From a virus: a stretch of DNA of 29,250 nucleotides. Position 1 is the stretch's first letter, and each line of letters begins with the position of its first letter. The stretch spans positions 1 through 29,250 of the IMG/VR virus record IMGVR_UViG_3300037585_005872; one strand, given 5' to 3'. Below, piece after piece: positions 27,952 through 29,250 of the stretch. A program made the position numbers and the translations under genes. Below the pieces are notes generated by a model. It ran no database searches. It saw nothing but the letters and a program-made list of their open reading frames with translations, and was not told where the DNA came from.

Positions 27952-28360
27952 CTCTAAAATGCTTCAGTCCTTGATTCGAGAAGAAAAAGATCGTCTCCAA
28001 GAAATAGTCGTCAATCAAGATGTCCAGGACACTAAAGACCCAATTGACGGCGAAGAGAAGAAAGTTAACTTAACTGCGTTAGCGACAAGGCTTGCACGCA
28101 ACGTTTATAATGATGCTTCGTTAATTGCCCAGGTGGCCGCCAAGGCTAAACAGATAGCCCTAGGGCAACCGCAGATAATGAACGCTACGGAAGAAGAGAG
28201 TAATATGACTGGCTTTCCTAATCGGAAAGACGTTGATGAAGCCTCCACAGAGAAACAGAGAGTCTGGGCTTGTGCAAACAAAGATGAGCAGCCAGAGTTA
28301 GCTCACATTTGCGCCGACACTGCTCTTTCAGGCAAAAAGAAAAAGAAGAAGAAGAAATAA
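27941..28360 (+). CDS. Small paralogous protein with poly-lysine C-terminus
   Basis: A 139-residue protein of unknown function, related to the upstream 102-aa protein through its N-terminal helix (MKLTSKMLQSLIREEKDRLQ) and through residues about 47-73 (LATRLARNVYNDASLIAQVA). Residues 90-130 add a segment with two cysteines (C111, C124) absent from the paralogue. The last eight residues are all lysine (132-139), directly before TAA. Such a tail could bind DNA, RNA or an acidic protein surface. The gene is separated from its paralogue by 78 nt, has no Shine-Dalgarno, and is followed by the promoter of the HAD gene. Confidence 0.65.
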   Translation: MKLTSKMLQSLIREEKDRLQEIVVNQDVQDTKDPIDGEEKKVNLTALATRLARNVYNDASLIAQVAAKAKQIALGQPQIMNATEEESNMTGFPNRKDVDEASTEKQRVWACANKDEQPELAHICADTALSGKKKKKKKK

Positions 28361-28364
28361 CTTC

Positions 28365-28392
28365 TTGACTTTTTGAGAGCCTGTGCGATAAT
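28365..28392 (+). promoter_or_regulatory. Sigma70-like promoter with extended -10 for the HAD nucleotidase gene
   Basis: TTGACT (28365-28370, 5 of 6 to consensus) and GATAAT (28387-28392, 5 of 6) are spaced by 16 nt, and TGC directly before GATAAT provides the extended -10 TGn. Transcription would start near 28399, just upstream of the GGAGG ribosome binding site. It is the clearest bacterial-type promoter in the window and implies expression of this gene, and perhaps the primase, by the unmodified host polymerase. Confidence 0.6.
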
Positions 28393-28414
28393 ATTCATAC
28401 GGAGGAATATTATC
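28387..28414. promoter_or_regulatory. Perfect 10-bp inverted repeat overlapping -10 box and ribosome binding site
   Basis: GATAATATTC (28387-28396) and GAATATTATC (28405-28414) are exact reverse complements around the 8-nt centre ATACGGAG. The left arm contains the -10 hexamer; the centre plus the first base of the right arm contain the GGAGG Shine-Dalgarno, and the right arm ends at the base before ATG. The position suits an operator for a dimeric repressor. In read-through transcripts it could also fold as an RNA hairpin that holds the ribosome binding site in its loop. Confidence 0.6.
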
Positions 28415-29023
28415 ATGAACCATCAAGTCTTTATGGATATGGATGGAGTACTTGTAGACTTTGAGTCTGGAGTGCTTATATATATGAATCAGGTTATGCA
28501 GGAAGCAAATAGAAACCCGCAGCACCAGTTTTATAAGTTGGCAAAATCTACTGCCAAAGAGATTGGCGGCTGGGATGTCGAGATTACTCGCTGGCACATT
28601 GCCAGACCAGACAGTTCCGAACAAAGTTTCCCACGAAACTATCGCACCCGAGATTTTATGTATCGTCTTGTAGAGGATGATGTGGAGTTGTGGGAAAACC
28701 TTGAATGGGAACGCAACGGCAAGAAATTGTGGGACTACGTAAAGAACATCCCAGGAGTTGAGATTTTGTCAGCCCCAATGGCAGAAGGTTCGCGGAAAGG
28801 TAAGATCTTGTGGGTTGAGCGGGAATTGGGACTAAACGAAGAATTGGTAAATCTTTCAGAGACCAAAGAGCCGTTTGGGACCCACAACGGAAAACAGGGA
28901 CTTCTGGTTGATGACCGTGACAAGTATATCAACGAGTTTATCAAGGGCGGCGGGATTGCCATTAAACATAATCCAGATGACGTGGATAATACTATTAGAC
29001 AGCTTAAAGAACTCGGCTACTAA
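28415..29023 (+). CDS. HAD-superfamily 5'(3')-nucleotidase-like phosphatase
   Basis: A 202-residue protein from ATG 28415, chosen because GGAGG (28401-28405) lies 9 nt upstream; the longer frame from TTG 28373 would start inside the promoter. HAD motifs: motif I FMDMDGVLVDF with nucleophile D8 and acid D10; motif II S119 in EILSAPM; motif III lysine near 129 (SRKGKILWVE); motif IV D166-D167 in GLLVDDRDKYI. The small helical cap after motif I and overall length fit the NT5C-type deoxyribonucleotidases that dephosphorylate nucleoside monophosphates. In phages this would adjust nucleotide pools during replication. The gene is followed with no gap by a primase frame. Substrate not determinable from sequence. 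Confidence 0.82.
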   Translation: MNHQVFMDMDGVLVDFESGVLIYMNQVMQEANRNPQHQFYKLAKSTAKEIGGWDVEITRWHIARPDSSEQSFPRNYRTRDFMYRLVEDDVELWENLEWERNGKKLWDYVKNIPGVEILSAPMAEGSRKGKILWVERELGLNEELVNLSETKEPFGTHNGKQGLLVDDRDKYINEFIKGGGIAIKHNPDDVDNTIRQLKELGY

Positions 29024-29250
29024 TTGCTCAACGATCCCAACTCAGCGAAGAAGAAAAGAATCCTTGATGAAATCCTTGGCAGACCTCAACGCCAAGGCAA
29101 GGAATATCTTTACCCTTCCCGATGTTGCGGGCACCACAAACGCAAACTCTCAGTAAACTTTGACAAGAATGTCGGCAAGTGCTGGGCATGTGACTGGAGA
29201 ACCAAAAATTTACGACGCCTTGTCAGGCGTTGGGGCGATGTAAGTCACAT
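29024..29250 (+). CDS. DNA primase, N-terminal zinc-binding domain (3' truncated by window edge)
   Basis: The frame directly after the HAD stop codon encodes 75 residues and runs off the window. Residues 26-73 read KEYLYPSRCCGHHKRKLSVN, then FDKNVGKCWACDWRTKNLRR and LVRRWGD, the layout of the CHC2-type zinc ribbon at the start of DnaG-like phage primases, which reads template and starts RNA primers. Likely zinc ligands are C34 or C35, H37 or H38, C53 and C56. The usual first Cys of the CPxC pair is replaced by Ser (S32). No ATG or GTG lies between the upstream TAA and the zinc motif, so the only plausible start is TTG 29024, with no good Shine-Dalgarno. Translational coupling to the HAD gene is likely. 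Confidence 0.75.
   Translation, partial: MLNDPNSAKKKRILDEILGRPQRQGKEYLYPSRCCGHHKRKLSVNFDKNVGKCWACDWRTKNLRRLVRRWGDVSH

Noticed and set aside
28349-28374. AAGAAG / CTTCTT hairpin followed by TTTTT as an intrinsic terminator after the 139-aa gene
   Set aside because: The stem has only two GC pairs, includes the stop codon in its loop and overlaps the -35 box; probably a by-product of the poly-lysine codons.
28373-28414. Longer HAD start at TTG 28373
   Set aside because: It begins inside the -35/-10 spacer, while ATG 28415 has a GGAGG box at good distance and starts just before the HAD motif.
28875-29156. 93-residue + strand frame over the nucleotidase/primase junction
   Set aside because: It overlaps two frames with clear HAD and primase zinc motifs in a different phase, so it is a shadow.

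Overview
This window looks like part of a large tailed-phage genome with a contractile tail, most likely a marine or environmental myovirus known from metagenomes. All sixteen genes are on the + strand and packed tightly, often with stop/start overlaps. Two baseplate-wedge proteins are recognisable: gp25-like (1945-2349) and gp6/Baseplate_J-like (2371-4164). The rest of the first 27 kb holds very large proteins with virion-type architecture: lectin-like jellyroll domains, Fn3-like segments and Gly/Ser/Thr-rich stretches. There are no rRNA, tRNA, CRISPR or insertion-sequence signatures. The host cannot be named from this sequence.

Layout. 1-1899: C-terminal part of a structural protein open at the left edge. 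1945-5677: gp25, gp6 and a DNRLRE-like structural protein. 5674-15543: one 3289-residue virion protein, a third of the window. 15554-23554: three further virion proteins of 304, 1292 and 1064 aa. 23555-23643: the longest non-coding gap of the structural block. 23644-26949: three mid-size virion proteins, two of which share a C-terminal module. From 26961 the content changes to nucleic-acid metabolism: a RuvC-like resolvase, two small paralogous proteins (one with a poly-lysine tail), a HAD-family nucleotidase with its own sigma70-like promoter, and at the right edge the zinc-binding N-terminus of a DNA primase.

How it works together. The structural block would build the baseplate wedge and the peripheral tail structures attached to it. 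gp25 and gp6 form the wedge core, while the DNRLRE-like and giant LamG-containing proteins are plausible host-contact or baseplate-rim components. The right-hand block would process recombination and packaging junctions (RuvC-like), handle nucleotides (HAD) and prime DNA synthesis.

The most unusual features lie between 26.9 and 29.1 kb. Three consecutive genes lack Shine-Dalgarno sequences and carry AT-rich hexamers 4-5 nt before ATG. Two paralogous genes share a nearly identical 23-nt start region. An in-frame continuation beyond an amber stop repeats the codons before it. A perfect 10-bp inverted repeat joins a promoter -10 element to a ribosome binding site. A primase frame begins with TTG directly after the TAA of the preceding gene. 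No non-coding stretch exceeds 90 bases.
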